From assembly GCA_900539645.1 (NCBI GenBank), contig UQCY01000076.1, positions 1-8,697 of the forward strand: 8,697 bases of DNA. Reading direction: 5' to 3'. Under the pieces are notes generated by a model, which did no database searches, was not told the origin of the DNA, and worked only from the letters and a program-made list of their open reading frames with translations. Shown here in pieces: positions 6,879-8,697 of the stretch; the stretch's first letter is position 1, and each line of letters begins with the position of its first letter. The position numbers and the translations under genes were made by a program. This DNA is from an uncultured Clostridium sp. Lineage in GTDB: Bacteria > Bacillota > Clostridia > Peptostreptococcales > Peptostreptococcaceae.

Positions 6879-8558
6879 TTACTTTATTCTTTTAATATTT
6901 TTATTTTCTATTTTATAAACCTTGTCAGAATACTCTAGAACAATATCTTTATGAGCTATCATTATTACAATCTTATCACCTAAATTTTCTTTAATAGTTT
7001 TTAATACTTGTCTTTCAGATTTCTTATCTAGTGATGATGTTATCTCATCAAATATGAAAATTTCACTATCATTACTTAAAGCTCTTGCTATCGCTATTTT
7101 CTGCTTTTGACCACCAGATATATTAGAACCATTTTCTTCTATTTCTGTATTTATACCATAATCTAATGATGATATAAATTTATCTAACCCAACTTTTTTA
7201 CATATTTCAATAACTTCATAATCTTTTAAAATTTTTTTAATATCAATATTATTTCTTAATGAATCGTTAAATATAAATATATCTTGTGTTACTAAACTTA
7301 TACTTTTTCTTAAATTATTTAAATTTATATTATCTATATTTATATTATCTATAAGAATTTCACCTTCCTTTAACTCACATAATTTATATAGAATATTTAT
7401 AATACTACTCTTTCCAATACCACTTTCTCCAATAATTGTTGTTATTTCATTTTTTTTAAATTTTATACTTGCATTTTCAAAAATCTTTTTTTCAATTCCT
7501 TTGTTTACATATGAAAACGATATATTTTTCAAAAAAATTTCATCAAATTCTATTTTTTCTCTTAATTTTATTCCTTTATATAAATTTTTTATACCTTCTA
7601 GCTTCATAATAGAATACACTTTGTTCAAAGATACCTTTGCTTGTTTTGCTTTTGTATTAGCTGTTATAATAGAAAGTCCTGAATTTGTTATTATATTTAT
7701 ATACTGTTGTAATGCAAAAATATCTCCTACTGTCATCATATCATTCTTAATTTTATAACCTCCTATTCCATACATAGAAGCTATAATAATTACATTTATT
7801 ATTCTACATACTAAAATATTAAAATTTACATATTTATTAATTTTTATATTTTTTTGTAGTATTTCTTTTTCATAAGCAAATATATTAAGTAGCCATTTTA
7901 TTCTTAAATTACATAGTACTATATTTTTTATATTTGATAAATATGATTCTATTATATTTGAATCTTTACCCTCTATTTGTCTTAAATTAATAGATTCAAG
8001 TTCTATTTTTCTTGAATATCTATTCTGAACTACATACATCAATATTTGTAAAATAATTACAAATATAAAAAGATCTGGTTGTATTATTAATGATATCATT
8101 GATGCTATTATAATTGTAATTATGTTGTCTATTATTGGAAGTATAAAATCAATCCCATAATTTTCAATTATTGCTAAATCACTTTCTATTGTTTTAAATA
8201 CATCTCCACTTTTAAAACTTGAATAATATTCACCTGACATCTCCGATATTTTTCTCAATATTTTCATTTTTATTATAATCTTTGTCTTTTTTTTAATAAC
8301 AGTATAACTATTTAATAGATTCGCATCTAGTATCGCAATCATTGACCCTATAGAAATATATATAATTATAATCCAGATAAGTTTTATTATTTCTATCCCC
8401 TTATCCAGAGTAACTAAATTTATTATATTCTTTATTAATTGTGGCATTAATAAATTTAGCACTATAATTATATTAGATAAAACTATAACTTTTATAACCT
8501 TCTTTTTATTACTTTTTATTATAAAAAACCAAAAATCAGTAAAATTATTTTTTATCAT
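6879..8558 (-). CDS. ABC exporter, fused membrane and ATPase domains
   Basis: This half-transporter of 559 residues should work as a homodimer in the cytoplasmic membrane and use ATP to export a substrate. The membrane domain (about 20-310) has roughly six hydrophobic segments. The ATPase domain (about 340-555) is complete: Walker A GESGIGKSS (377-385), Q-loop Q425 in VTQDIF, signature NISGGQKQ (479-486), Walker B IFIFDE (500-505), D-loop SSLD (508-511) and H-loop H536. There is no N-terminal C39 peptidase, so it would not cleave a double-glycine leader itself. It resembles exporters of peptides, lipids or drugs, and the substrate cannot be told from sequence. AAAGG precedes the ATG by 8 bases, within the end of the upstream gene. 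The gap to that carrier-like gene is 3 bases and the kinase follows after 23, so this is one operon. Confidence 0.93.
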   Translation of the reverse strand: MIKNNFTDFWFFIIKSNKKKVIKVIVLSNIIIVLNLLMPQLIKNIINLVTLDKGIEIIKLIWIIIIYISIGSMIAILDANLLNSYTVIKKKTKIIIKMKILRKISEMSGEYYSSFKSGDVFKTIESDLAIIENYGIDFILPIIDNIITIIIASMISLIIQPDLFIFVIILQILMYVVQNRYSRKIELESINLRQIEGKDSNIIESYLSNIKNIVLCNLRIKWLLNIFAYEKEILQKNIKINKYVNFNILVCRIINVIIIASMYGIGGYKIKNDMMTVGDIFALQQYINIITNSGLSIITANTKAKQAKVSLNKVYSIMKLEGIKNLYKGIKLREKIEFDEIFLKNISFSYVNKGIEKKIFENASIKFKKNEITTIIGESGIGKSSIINILYKLCELKEGEILIDNINIDNINLNNLRKSISLVTQDIFIFNDSLRNNIDIKKILKDYEVIEICKKVGLDKFISSLDYGINTEIEENGSNISGGQKQKIAIARALSNDSEIFIFDEITSSLDKKSERQVLKTIKENLGDKIVIMIAHKDIVLEYSDKVYKIENKNIKRIK

Positions 8559-8561
8559 TTT

Positions 8562-8697
8562 TTATACCTTTATATTTTTATTTATTAAAAATACTAATGA
8601 GTCTATATTATCAATTATTTTTACTGGTAAATTCTCTATATCTATATTTATATCAAAATTCTTATTTATTTCATTTACAAATTTATTTATATTTTCT
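8562..8697 (-). CDS. C-terminal end of a probable acyl/peptidyl carrier protein (partial)
   Basis: Only the last 44 residues and the stop are in the window. The 5' part lies beyond 8697. The sequence reads like helices II to IV of a carrier protein: FVNEINKNFDINIDIENL matches the family pattern of a helix followed by EFDIEIxDE, and KIIDNIDSLVFLINKN matches the usual end with T-V/I-xx-L-V-x-x-I. By this alignment, the phosphopantetheine-bearing serine would lie immediately upstream of the window edge, so it cannot be checked here. Such a protein would hold acyl or aminoacyl groups as thioesters for a synthetase or ligase. It may be a free carrier protein or the last domain of a longer synthetase. 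It is translated just ahead of the ABC exporter, with 3 bases between stop and start. Another small helical protein family is possible. Confidence 0.5.
   Translation of the reverse strand, partial: ENINKFVNEINKNFDINIDIENLPVKIIDNIDSLVFLINKNIKV

Noticed and set aside
1..8697. CRISPR arrays, tRNA or rRNA genes, insertion sequences with transposase
   Set aside because: I saw no regularly spaced repeats, no tRNA-like cloverleaf sequence and no transposase or integrase reading frame in the window.

Overview
The window looks like a chromosomal segment of a low-GC Gram-positive anaerobe. Peptostreptococcaceae (relatives of Clostridioides difficile) is my best guess. The reasons are the zinc-type ProRS, which closely resembles the C. 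difficile one as I remember it, the T-box leader, the Shine-Dalgarno sequences and the AT-rich codons. I could not run a search, so this placement is inference. Every supported gene is on the minus strand, so transcription runs from high to low coordinates.

Core part (about 67-4058), in transcription order: ispD, a radical SAM protein, ispF, then a T-box leader and proS. IspD and IspF are steps of the MEP isoprenoid pathway. The radical SAM gene sits between them with short gaps (46 bases on each side). proS has its own leader, about 280 bases from hairpin to ispF. It carries a CCA proline specifier, the T-box sequence, a competing antiterminator and an intrinsic terminator, so its expression should follow uncharged tRNA-Pro.

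Middle part (about 4066-5523): one BspA-like leucine-rich repeat gene. It is bracketed by two copies of the same non-coding block (terminator hairpin plus an ispD-type leader), at 4066-4147 and 5310-5413. Upstream of that, at 5428-5518, is an imperfect tandem repeat of about 47 bases. This stretch looks like a recombination or insertion junction.

Upstream part (5524-8697): a visibly AT-richer, tightly spaced operon. It encodes the C-terminal end of a probable acyl/peptidyl carrier protein (cut by the window edge), a one-chain ABC exporter and an AgrC-like GHKL sensor histidine kinase. No response regulator is present in the window. A plausible reading, which is inference, is a small-molecule or peptide system: carrier-based synthesis, export by the ABC protein, and sensing of the product or of an outside signal by the kinase. 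The synthesis enzymes and the response regulator would have to lie beyond 8697 or elsewhere.
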